Origin: Pedobacter sp. L105
Lineage (GTDB): Bacteria; Bacteroidota; Bacteroidia; Sphingobacteriales; Sphingobacteriaceae
Assembly: GCF_009765875.1 (NCBI RefSeq)
Contig: NZ_LMUP01000014.1
Location: 310,001 to 374,000 of the forward strand
DNA: 64,000 nucleotides
Reading direction: 5' to 3'
Shown here: positions 27,702 to 36,149 of the stretch, one piece after another
Position numbering within the stretch: the stretch's first letter is position 1
Layout: the number at the start of each line of letters is the position of its first letter
The notes under the pieces: model-generated
The model's database searches: none
The model's input: only the letters and a program-made list of their open reading frames with translations
Told to the model about the DNA's origin: nothing
Program-made: the position numbers and the translations under genes

Positions 27702-27764
27702 CGTTTAGTGAGGTGTGTTTTTTTAAATCGCTGTATATTAGCTAGCTGCCAATGTGTTACAGGC

Positions 27765-27779
27765 TGGCATAACATTAGC
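27765..27779 (+). promoter_or_regulatory. Candidate sigma-54 (-24/-12) promoter
   Basis: TGGCATAACATTAGC has GG and GC at the exact 10-base spacing of TGGCAC-N5-TTGC. Transcription would start near 27790, leaving about a dozen bases before the ATG at 27802. Such a short leader is plausible in Bacteroidota, which often lack a Shine-Dalgarno sequence. Confidence 0.45.
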
Positions 27780-27801
27780 CTAAAGCTAGAAAACTAATCG
27801 T

Positions 27802-30177
27802 ATGCATACTGTCAACTTTAAAATCGCATTTAGAAATCTGTGGAAACACAAGGGTTTTACACTGATCAATATCGGTGGACTGGCTATTGGACTATCGTGT
27901 TGTTTAATGTTGCTGCTGTATGTAAATTATGAATGGAGTTATAATAAACAATTCAAAGACATCGACCGAATTTATATGGGAAAAATAAATCTCCATGCTA
28001 ACAATAAAATATATACTACGGATGCTTCACCAGTAGGAATGGCATGGGCAGCAAAACAGGAGATTCCAGGTGTAGAAATCGCAGCCCGTCTTTCTAATGA
28101 CAATTCAAGACGGTTGTTTAGTTACCAGAATAACAATTTTAAATTTGATGCGGTAAACGTCGACCCCTCATTTCTTCAAATATTTGATTACCATTTTATA
28201 TATGGCAGTTCAAAAAATGCCTTAAAGGAACCTAACTCTGCCGTTATCACGGCTTCAACCTCAAAAAAATTGTTTGGAGAAGGAAGCCCGCTAGGTAAAA
28301 GTATTAAATGGAATAATCAGAAGGTATTAAAAGTAACGGGGGTAATTGAGGACCTTCCGGAAAATCAATCCCTGCAATTTGATGTTTTACAACCCTGGGC
28401 ATTTTATGAGCAAAATGATCCGTCTGTTAAAACCTCTGCATGGGGTAATATTATTTGTTCAACGTATTTTAAGTTAAAAGCTAACAGTGACGTAACAGCG
28501 GCTGATGCTTCGTTAAGGAAATTGATCAAAGCGAAGGACAAAGCAACTATATTAGAAGCATTTTTGTTTCCATATCACAAACTCCATCTCTATAACGAAT
28601 TTGAAAATGGTAAAAATTCTGGTGGGAGGATAGATCAGGTGCAACTGTTCTTTTTCCTGGCTTTATGTGTATTACTTATTGCCTGTATCAATTACATGAA
28701 CCTTTCCACTGCCCGCTCTGAAAAAAGGGCAAGGGAAGTAGGCGTACGTAAGGCATTGGGTGCTTCGAGGCAAACATTGATCAGCCAGTTTATTTTAGAA
28801 TCGCTTTTGCTTTCCTTTATTGCCATGCTTTTTGCTTTTGTACTTTTAGAAGTAGCTCTGCCATATTTTAATCACCTGCTTAATATTTATATAAAAATAG
28901 ATTACAGTTCTTACCTCTTCTGGTCTGTACTTTTGGCCCTTATTTTATTAACAGGGCTACTTGCCGGAAGTTATCCTGCATTTTACCTGTCCTCTTTTAT
29001 TCCTGTAAAAGTATTAAAAGGATTTACAGGAACTGGCAGATGGTCATTACCTGTCCGAAAGATCCTGGTTGTTTTTCAATTTACCTTATCGATCTGTATG
29101 ATTATCTGCGCGATTATTATTTATACACAGATACAATATTTAAAAAATAAACCATTAGGTTTTAATCAGAACAATCTGGTACAGATGCAAATAGAAGGGG
29201 ATATGGTTAAGCCTGGAAAAATTGATGTTTTAGCATCAACTTTAGAAAACCAGGGGGCTATTACAACAGCGACACAGTTTTCGGATTCTTTTACTGATGG
29301 GGTGCAGATTACCAGTGATGTGAAATGGCCGGGTAAAGCGGTTAATGACAAATCCATTATTGCGTTTAGAGAGACAGGTTATCATTTCAGCCAAACAACC
29401 GGGGTAAAAATGATTGCGGGAAGAGACTTTTCCCCGGCCTTTGTTGCGGATACATCCCATTCGGTAATGCTTAACGAAGCGGCAGTAAAAATGATGGGAT
29501 TGAAGAACCCTATAGGAACAGAGATTACCTGGGATGGTTTACCGGAATTAAAGGTTATTGGTGTGGTGCAGGATTATTACAATGAAAAAAGCGGTGCAAG
29601 GGCTACTCCAACCATTTATAATTATAGTACCGCCTATAATAAGACGTTACTGATGCGTTTGAATCCGGCGCAGCCGCTCAGTCAGTCTATAGAGATCATA
29701 AAAAGTGTAAGTGAGCAGCTTAACCCTGCTTTTCCTGCTGAATTACAATTTGTGAGTCAAAGCATGGAGGATAAATTACAGGATGAAAAGATATTGAGTG
29801 TGTTATCTTATTCGTTTGGTGGATTTGCCATTTTCATCTCTTGTCTGGGCTTGCTGGGGTTAGCCCTTTTTATGGCCGAGCAGCGCAATAAGGAGATCAG
29901 CATCAGGAAGGTATTGGGCGCACAACTTGGTGATATACTCGTGCTGCTGAATAAAGACTTTATGAAGCTGGTAATATTATCAAACATTATTGCTTTTCCA
30001 TTGGCCTATATTCTGGCTTACAATTGGTTAAAAAAATATGATTACAAGGTTTCTATAGCCATATGGCCTTTTCTGATTGCAGCGATATTATCTATGCTTA
30101 TTGCTGTAGTTACTGTAAGCCTGCAAACTTTTAAAGTAGCTAAAGCCAATGCCGTTGATGCCTTAAAGAACGAATAA
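27802..30177 (+). CDS. FtsX/MacB-type ABC transporter permease
   Basis: 791 residues. An N-terminal helix (TLINIGGLAIGLSCCLMLLL) is followed by a periplasmic MacB-type domain, then FtsX domains near 280-400 (ALCVLLIACINYMNLSTARS, EKRAREVGVRKALGASRQTL) and 670-790 (CLGLLGLALFMAEQRNKEIS, IRKVLGAQLGDILVLL), with a second periplasmic domain between them. No ATPase is adjacent, so it must use a partner encoded elsewhere. Such stand-alone permeases occur in many copies in Bacteroidota and are often sigma-54-linked. The upstream region here carries a -24/-12-like element and tandem palindromes, which supports this. Confidence 0.92.
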   Translation: MHTVNFKIAFRNLWKHKGFTLINIGGLAIGLSCCLMLLLYVNYEWSYNKQFKDIDRIYMGKINLHANNKIYTTDASPVGMAWAAKQEIPGVEIAARLSNDNSRRLFSYQNNNFKFDAVNVDPSFLQIFDYHFIYGSSKNALKEPNSAVITASTSKKLFGEGSPLGKSIKWNNQKVLKVTGVIEDLPENQSLQFDVLQPWAFYEQNDPSVKTSAWGNIICSTYFKLKANSDVTAADASLRKLIKAKDKATILEAFLFPYHKLHLYNEFENGKNSGGRIDQVQLFFFLALCVLLIACINYMNLSTARSEKRAREVGVRKALGASRQTLISQFILESLLLSFIAMLFAFVLLEVALPYFNHLLNIYIKIDYSSYLFWSVLLALILLTGLLAGSYPAFYLSSFIPVKVLKGFTGTGRWSLPVRKILVVFQFTLSICMIICAIIIYTQIQYLKNKPLGFNQNNLVQMQIEGDMVKPGKIDVLASTLENQGAITTATQFSDSFTDGVQITSDVKWPGKAVNDKSIIAFRETGYHFSQTTGVKMIAGRDFSPAFVADTSHSVMLNEAAVKMMGLKNPIGTEITWDGLPELKVIGVVQDYYNEKSGARATPTIYNYSTAYNKTLLMRLNPAQPLSQSIEIIKSVSEQLNPAFPAELQFVSQSMEDKLQDEKILSVLSYSFGGFAIFISCLGLLGLALFMAEQRNKEISIRKVLGAQLGDILVLLNKDFMKLVILSNIIAFPLAYILAYNWLKKYDYKVSIAIWPFLIAAILSMLIAVVTVSLQTFKVAKANAVDALKNE

Positions 30178-30252
30178 TTTTTAGATACTATTTGCTCTTA
30201 TAAACGAAAGGATAATAACAGATTTTCGATGTTGTAATTTCCATTGAGGAGG

Positions 30253-31542
30253 CTATTTCCTTAACAGCATTTCGGAAATCAGGAAGACCCTGTCAAGTAC
30301 CACCACAGCTATACCTACGGCAATTACTACGGATAATTCTATGGTTAATTTTTTGACTATGGCTTTATCTTTTATGGTTTTCCATACAATAGGCAAATTA
30401 ACTATTGCACTGGCCAGGGAAGATACGATGGCAACACTTCCCGCCAGCGCAGGGGTTATCTTTCCGTGCATCGCCATTGTTGCAGCCGCCGCAGTGGTAC
30501 TGGCGCTGCTTACAAATCCTCCAATAATACCAGTGGCCATGATCCCGCCGCTGCCAAAGAATTTGGTGAGCAGGGTGCCACTTACCTGGATGATGATAAA
30601 CAATAAGCCAAACCATAATACTTTAGAAAGTGAAATTGGTGAATCCAGTTCCAGCGGACCGGAGTCATCGGATATTTTGGTCTCCAGTATTTTATCCCTT
30701 AAAATAAAAAGGGCTGCCACAACAGACATCGCCAGTAATGGCATCAGTGTAGCTGTGAGAGATAAAGGAACAAAAAGTGTTGCGATTAGCAGGTTCCTTG
30801 CAAACATCGCGATGGTAGTGAGTAAACATAAGGTGGTCATTTTGGATGTCAATCCTGAACTTTGTACCCTTGTGCTCATCTCTGCCACGGTGGCACTGCT
30901 GTTTACCAGTCCCCCAAAGATGGCACCCAGGTAAAGGCCGCTGGTATGAAATACGCGGAGAAAAACATAATTGACAAAACCTATACCGGCAATGGCGATG
31001 ATACTGAGCCAGGCGTCACTGGGGTTAAATAATTGCCAGGGATCGATATAGGTATTCGGCAGGATCGGATAGATTACAAAACCAATTAATCCCAATAAAA
31101 TTGCACTCCTGATCTCTGATGGTAATAAACCACCGGCAAAGCGGTTTAATTCTGTTTTCCAGGCCAGCAGCATGGTCATCACAATTGCCCCTGCAACAGG
31201 CGTGAATATATGACCGAGACCGACCAGTACGCCCAGCAGGTAATTAACAATCAGGGCAGCAGAAGTAGTTATTTCCAGCGATTTGTCGGCCATCAGGCTG
31301 CGGGTATTGATGGCAACAACAAGGATAAAAACACCAATCATGGATGTAATTACAAAATCCTGGCCTATGGTAGAAGAAAGCATCCCCAACAGGGCAACAA
31401 TAGAGAATGTTCTGATCCCTGCTTCCTTGTGAGACCACTTACGCTCCATGCCGATTAGCATGCCTATCCCAACAGAAACAGCCATTTTTAATGCAATAGG
31501 TTCAGCAGGGTAGTGGAGGAAATTGTTATTCAGGTTAATCAT
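30253..31542 (-). CDS. MgtC/SapB and DUF4010 membrane protein
   Basis: 429 residues, almost entirely hydrophobic. The N-terminal MgtC part has KMAVSVGIGMLIGMERKWSH and KEAGIRTFSIVALLGMLSS, and the C-terminal DUF4010 part has LWFGLLFIIIQVSGTLLTKF, FGSGGIMATGIIGGFVSSAS and ALAGSVAIVSSLASAIVNLP. About twelve membrane helices. MgtC-domain proteins are linked to Mg2+ homeostasis and membrane potential; the role of this fused form is not established. Monocistronic. Confidence 0.85.
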   Translation of the reverse strand: MINLNNNFLHYPAEPIALKMAVSVGIGMLIGMERKWSHKEAGIRTFSIVALLGMLSSTIGQDFVITSMIGVFILVVAINTRSLMADKSLEITTSAALIVNYLLGVLVGLGHIFTPVAGAIVMTMLLAWKTELNRFAGGLLPSEIRSAILLGLIGFVIYPILPNTYIDPWQLFNPSDAWLSIIAIAGIGFVNYVFLRVFHTSGLYLGAIFGGLVNSSATVAEMSTRVQSSGLTSKMTTLCLLTTIAMFARNLLIATLFVPLSLTATLMPLLAMSVVAALFILRDKILETKISDDSGPLELDSPISLSKVLWFGLLFIIIQVSGTLLTKFFGSGGIMATGIIGGFVSSASTTAAAATMAMHGKITPALAGSVAIVSSLASAIVNLPIVWKTIKDKAIVKKLTIELSVVIAVGIAVVVLDRVFLISEMLLRK

Positions 31543-31848
31543 ATGCTAATTTAATATTATTATTTAAAGTCGGGTTCACAGACTTCAAATGATTCAATAG
31601 GGAATGACCCGTCGCCTGGCAGGATAATTTGAGAGGTATGAGGGCGTTTTTAATACACTGTCTCTCCAAATCACAGACCAGGGTCAGAAATGATGCGGGA
31701 AGCTGACTTTTAAAGGTATCAAAAACAATGCCTGCATCCTGGAGAATTATCTATTTTGGCTGTTTTTTGCTGTATATTAAAACAAATTTCTAAAAATAGC
31801 GTAATGTTAAAGGGTGCTGCCAAACCCGGGAACATATAAATATATATA
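31543..31848. other. Divergent intergenic region
   Basis: 306 bases between the MgtC-type gene and the large secreted protein. It is likely to hold two divergent promoters, but no consensus -33/-7 pair, hairpin or small gene was convincing. Confidence 0.5.
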
Positions 31849-34800
31849 ATGATAAAGCTAAAAGCATTTATTCTAATCCTGGCCGGTATATTAAGTTTCT
31901 CTGTTAGCGCTCAGCAGAATAACCCGCCAATTGCAGTGCCCTTCAACTTAAAAACAGCCGGTTATGTAACACTCGTAATAGAAGATAAAGACGGGGTGCG
32001 GGTGAGGAACCTGATTTCTGAAACATGGTTTAAGGCCGGTGCCAATACAGTATGGTGGGATGGCCTTGACGACCTTGGCCGTGATATAGAAGCTGCTCAT
32101 CATGGGCTTTATCATATTCCATCCAGACTGGTTGCGCCGGGCACTTATACTGTACGCGGTTTGGTACATGATGAAATTAAAGCTTCTTACGAATTCGCCG
32201 TTAATACCAGCGGAAATCCGCCCTGGGATACTGATGATCATACCGGTGGCTGGCTGGCCAATCATTCCCAGCCTCAGGCTGCGGTTTATGTTCCGGCAGA
32301 ACAATCTCTAACTAAACAGCCGTCTGTATTTTTAGGTTGCTTTGTTAGTGAAGGGCAGGACGGCCTGGCATGGGTTGACCTTGATGGTCATAAAAAAGGA
32401 GGAATAGTTGCAGTTGGTGGGGCGTGGACTGCTGCGTCTTATCTCGCAAGGGATGCCGGTGATCATCCAATGCCGGGCGTTGCGGTTTACGCAGGTTCGG
32501 TATGGGAAACAGGGAAATTATCCGGACAGCTGGAATTACGTTTCAGTGTACTAACCAGACCTAATAAACCGCTGTTACTTTACCCTATGGGTCCTTTGGA
32601 TGCCAATGGCGACGGGGCTGGTGAAATAGGTGGCCTGGCTGTTTATAATGGCCTCGCAGTAGTTAGTCTGACCAAAAAGAAACAGCTTCTTTTTATAGAT
32701 ATTAAAACGGCAAAAGTAATTGGTACATCTCCTGTAGATGCGCCTCGTGGATTGGTGTTTGACGCTAAAGGTAATTTACTGGTACTTTCCGGGAACCATC
32801 TTTTAAAATATACTCATATAACAAATGCTCAGCTTCCGGCCCCACAGTCGTTAGTTACCTCCCAGCTGGAGGCACCTGTAGGATTGGCTGCGGATACAGA
32901 AGGAAAATTTTACATCAGTGATGGAGGTAATAGTAACCAGGTAAAAGTATTTACTGCTGAAGGAAAATTTGTACGTGCAATAGGTAAAGCAGGTGCATCA
33001 AAAGGTGGTTTATATGATCCTTTACATATGAATAGTCCTGCGGGAATAACTGTCGACTCCAAACAGCAGCTCTGGGTTACAGAACATGATTACCTACCTA
33101 AACGGGTAAGTGTTTGGTCGCTTGAGGGAAACCTGATCAAAGCTTTTTATGGCCCTTCTAAATACGGCGGTGGCGGAACTTTAGATCCCGGCAAGAACAA
33201 ATTTTATTACGCTGAGGAAGAAAAAGGAACATTGGAATTTGATGTAGATTGGAAAACAGGAACCTATAAATTAAATAGTGTATTATACAGAAGAATGCCG
33301 GGAGATTTAGATTTGCCTGTACGCAGTGCTTCACCAGAAACCCCGCTTTATTATAAAGGAAAACGCTATTTTACTGATTGTTATAACTCAAATCCTACCA
33401 ATGGCCATTTGGCCGCTTTCCTTTTTACAGAGAGAAACGGTACCCTTTTTCCAGCAGCAGCGATGGGAAGGGCAGATTTTTGGCCCATATTAAAAAGCGG
33501 AGCATTCAAATCACGTTGGCCGGCAGGTGTAGATCTAACGGCAAAAGGAGCAACTGCATTTTTTAGTTGGACTGATTTGAATGCAGATGCAAAAGTACAG
33601 CCTGATGAGGTAAATTTTATTAAAGGGAGCGGTAATGGGATAACAATAGCGCCAGATCTTTCTTTTGATGTGGCCAATCTGGATGGCAGCGCCATGCAGT
33701 TTTCACCGGTTAGTTTTACTGCTGCCGGTATCCCGGTCTATCAGCTCGATCATGGAAAAGTACTGGTTAAGGGTGTACAAATTCCCGGATCTGACGGGGG
33801 TGACCAGGTAATTGCAGCACCTAATGGCTGGACGGTAGTTACCCAGGGCATTCTTCCTTTTGAACGGTATTCGCTGAGCGGCGCCAAAGATGGTAAAGCG
33901 GTATGGAGCTATCCTAATCTGTGGCCTGGATTACATCCTTCACACGAAGCGCCCATTCCTTCTTTTCCGGGCGAATTAATTGCACCTACACGGCTATTGG
34001 GCGGACTGGTAGAACCTAAAGGATCTGATGCCGGAGCGTTATGGGCAATTAACAGTAACCACGGAATGGTTTATCTGTTTACTGCCGATGGCTTGTTTGT
34101 GACTACGTTGTTTGAACCAATGCGGACCGGTAAACGATGGAAAATGCCTGTTGCAGAAAGAGGAATGAGCCTTAATGGGCTTAGCCTTAGTGAAGAAAAT
34201 TTCTGGCCCAGCATTACTCAAACTACTGATGGACAGATTTACCTGACTGATGGCGGCAGGAGTAGTATAGTGAGGATTGATGGTTTGCCAAGTATTAGCA
34301 GATTAGCTCCCCTGCCGTTAGTTGTAAGCAAAGAAGACCTTCAAAAAAGCAGTTCTTTTCAGCTAAAATCAGAAGCTGCACGACAGCAGGCTGAGGGAAC
34401 AGGGGCATTAAATGTTAACCTAATAAATACGCCTGTAACAGTAGATGGTAAGCTGGACGACTGGACGGGAGCAGATTGGGCAAGCATAGACAAGCGTGGC
34501 GTCAAGGCATATTTTAATTCTTATTCTAAACCTTATGATGTAGCAGGTGCAGTCACTGTATCAGGAGATCATTTGTATGCTGCTTACCGTACCGGTGATG
34601 CCGGATTACTGAAAAATTCTGGTGAGATACCTATGGCACCCTTTAAAACGGGTGGGGCATTGGATATAATGATTGGCACAGATGGAACAGCGAATCCAAA
34701 CCGCACAGCTCCTGTGGCTGGTGATTTGCGGTTACTGATTACCCTGTTAAAAGGAAAACCTTATGCTTTGCTTTACCGTGCAGTGGCAAACGGGGCTAAG

Positions 34801-35118
34801 CCAACAGATAAAGTGCCATTTTCTTCTCCCTGGCGTACCATCACTTTTGATCAGGTGCAGGATGTAAGTGCCCAGGTGAGTTTTGCTGCCAGCAGTGCGG
34901 GTGATTATGAGATTTCAATTCCTTTATCCGTATTGGACCTGAAACCTAAAGCCGGTTTGACTATTAAGGGTGACATTGGTATTTTGCGTGGCGATAATAC
35001 GAGGACTTTGTCCAGGGTCTACTGGAACAACAAGGCTACAGGAATTGTATCAGATGTACCTTCAGAAGCAGAGTTAACGCCAAATTTATGGGGAACCTGG
35101 AAATTTGTAAATCCTTAA
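31849..35118 (+). CDS. Large secreted protein with FlgD-like, NHL/beta-propeller and CBM9-like regions
   Basis: 1089 residues with a signal peptide ending near FSVSAQ. Residues of about 30-125 resemble a FlgD Ig-like domain (YVTLVIEDKDGVRVRNLISE, GLDDLGRD, LVAPGTYTVRGL). Residues of about 250-850 contain propeller-type strands (GLVFDAKGNLLVLSGNHLLK, GLAADTEGKFYISDGGNSNQ, GITVDSKQQLWVTEHDYLPK, TTDGQIYLTDGGRSSIVRI). The C-terminal 200 residues resemble a CBM9/DOMON sandwich (VTVDGKLDDWTGADW, HLYAAYRTGD, GGALDIMIGTDG). Binding of a carbohydrate or other ligand outside the cell is inferred; no active site was found. Confidence 0.65.
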   Translation: MIKLKAFILILAGILSFSVSAQQNNPPIAVPFNLKTAGYVTLVIEDKDGVRVRNLISETWFKAGANTVWWDGLDDLGRDIEAAHHGLYHIPSRLVAPGTYTVRGLVHDEIKASYEFAVNTSGNPPWDTDDHTGGWLANHSQPQAAVYVPAEQSLTKQPSVFLGCFVSEGQDGLAWVDLDGHKKGGIVAVGGAWTAASYLARDAGDHPMPGVAVYAGSVWETGKLSGQLELRFSVLTRPNKPLLLYPMGPLDANGDGAGEIGGLAVYNGLAVVSLTKKKQLLFIDIKTAKVIGTSPVDAPRGLVFDAKGNLLVLSGNHLLKYTHITNAQLPAPQSLVTSQLEAPVGLAADTEGKFYISDGGNSNQVKVFTAEGKFVRAIGKAGASKGGLYDPLHMNSPAGITVDSKQQLWVTEHDYLPKRVSVWSLEGNLIKAFYGPSKYGGGGTLDPGKNKFYYAEEEKGTLEFDVDWKTGTYKLNSVLYRRMPGDLDLPVRSASPETPLYYKGKRYFTDCYNSNPTNGHLAAFLFTERNGTLFPAAAMGRADFWPILKSGAFKSRWPAGVDLTAKGATAFFSWTDLNADAKVQPDEVNFIKGSGNGITIAPDLSFDVANLDGSAMQFSPVSFTAAGIPVYQLDHGKVLVKGVQIPGSDGGDQVIAAPNGWTVVTQGILPFERYSLSGAKDGKAVWSYPNLWPGLHPSHEAPIPSFPGELIAPTRLLGGLVEPKGSDAGALWAINSNHGMVYLFTADGLFVTTLFEPMRTGKRWKMPVAERGMSLNGLSLSEENFWPSITQTTDGQIYLTDGGRSSIVRIDGLPSISRLAPLPLVVSKEDLQKSSSFQLKSEAARQQAEGTGALNVNLINTPVTVDGKLDDWTGADWASIDKRGVKAYFNSYSKPYDVAGAVTVSGDHLYAAYRTGDAGLLKNSGEIPMAPFKTGGALDIMIGTDGTANPNRTAPVAGDLRLLITLLKGKPYALLYRAVANGAKPTDKVPFSSPWRTITFDQVQDVSAQVSFAASSAGDYEISIPLSVLDLKPKAGLTIKGDIGILRGDNTRTLSRVYWNNKATGIVSDVPSEAELTPNLWGTWKFVNP

Positions 35119-35166
35119 ATCATCTTCCGTAGAGGTTGTTTGTGATTAGAATGCCCAGTATAGTGT

Positions 35167-35370
35167 CTTACTTATGGTTTTGAAAAATTGAAACAGTATA
35201 AGATCTATGCTATGGCTAATATTAGAAACAGTGCTTCAAGGCATACACTGGAAAGAAGCGGTCTGCGTTTGATAGAACAATTTGATTATAAAGGCGAAAC
35301 GCACGACTGGTTTGAAATTACCAAAGAAGAATGGAAGGGAAATTATAGCAAATGTATTTTTAGCCACTGA
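35167..35370 (+). pseudogene. C-terminal fragment of a GNAT acetyltransferase
   Basis: The open frame after the stop at 35161-35163 gives about 67 residues beginning TYGFEKLKQYKIYAMANIRN, then SASRHTLERSGLRLIEQFDY. This is the last third of a GNAT fold (acetyl-CoA motif to C-terminal strand, NxxS...LE..G). The N-terminal motif A and any plausible start are missing. It is a 5'-deleted relic of an RimJ/RimL-like enzyme. Confidence 0.65.
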
Positions 35371-35474
35371 CCAAGTTCGTAACCAAGGGTGGCAACCTTA
35401 ATGATCACCATCAATATAAAAATAGTAGCAATGATATTTTTTGAATCTTTTGTTAATTCTTGCTTTAGTTTCAT
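35343..35474 (-). CDS. Small single-pass membrane protein (43 residues)
   Basis: ATG at 35474, TAA at 35345-35343. The product starts MKLKQELTKDSKNIIATIFI and continues with a hydrophobic helix (IIATIFILMVIIKVATLGYE) and a short tail LGQWLKIHLL. A basic/acidic N-terminus with one membrane helix suggests a real small membrane protein. Its 3' end overlaps the GNAT relic on the other strand by 28 bases. No homologue is recognised; conservation would decide. Confidence 0.45.
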   Translation of the reverse strand: MKLKQELTKDSKNIIATIFILMVIIKVATLGYELGQWLKIHLL

Positions 35475-35648
35475 AAGATTATTTATAAGAGTTAATTGTT
35501 ATCAATATAATCAGATTATTCAATTTTCCTAAAATATACTTTGATATGTTTCTGAATTCTTTATAGATTGCCCTAAGAGGAAATCATTGTAACAACGATC
35601 TAATTTATAAACGTATAGCCACAAGGTTTCATCAAATATTTAAATTAC

Positions 35649-36149
35649 ATGAATAACGAAATCCTTTTTACCGAAACGCAGAAATTCAGGCAGGTATGGC
35701 TTTGGGTGATCTTAGTTGGTGCTAACCTAATCAGTATTTTTGGTGCATTCAGGCAAATGTCAAATGGAATACCTTTGCTTAATCCTTTAACGGGTGGCCG
35801 GTTAACAACCATCGTTATTCTCTTGTTGGTTACGGGACTTATATTTATGATAAGGATGGACACTGAGATAAGAACTGACGGCCTTTATATTCGTTTTTAT
35901 CCAATTAATTTAAAAATGAAGCGGTATTCATGGTATACTATTTCAGAGGCGTTTGTTAGAAAGTATAATCCATTAATGGAATACGGAGGCTGGGGTATTA
36001 GACTTGGATCTTTCGGGAATGGAGCTGCATTTAATATATCAGGTAACAAGGGGATACAGCTTGTTTTTAAAAATGGCGATAAGGTATTGATCGGCACGCA
36101 AAAACCAGATGAAGCAACAATTGTTTTAGCCCAGCTAAAGAATAAATAG
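35649..36149 (+). CDS. Small membrane protein with PH-like domain
   Basis: 166 residues. Two membrane helices (VWLWVILVGANLISIFGAF and TTIVILLLVTGLIFMI) are followed by a PH-like beta domain (TDGLYIRFYPINLKMKRYSW, YTISEAFVRKYNPLMEYGGW, GIRLGSFGNGAAFNISG, GIQLVFKNGDKVLIGTQKPD). The pattern is common in Bacteroidota hypothetical proteins; function unknown. Its last 15 bases overlap the end of the usher gene on the other strand, so the two genes converge. Confidence 0.7.
   Translation: MNNEILFTETQKFRQVWLWVILVGANLISIFGAFRQMSNGIPLLNPLTGGRLTTIVILLLVTGLIFMIRMDTEIRTDGLYIRFYPINLKMKRYSWYTISEAFVRKYNPLMEYGGWGIRLGSFGNGAAFNISGNKGIQLVFKNGDKVLIGTQKPDEATIVLAQLKNK

Noticed and set aside
30341..30934. 197-residue frame on the plus strand.
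   Set aside because: Antisense to a well-supported MgtC/DUF4010 gene, with composition explained by that gene; no start context.
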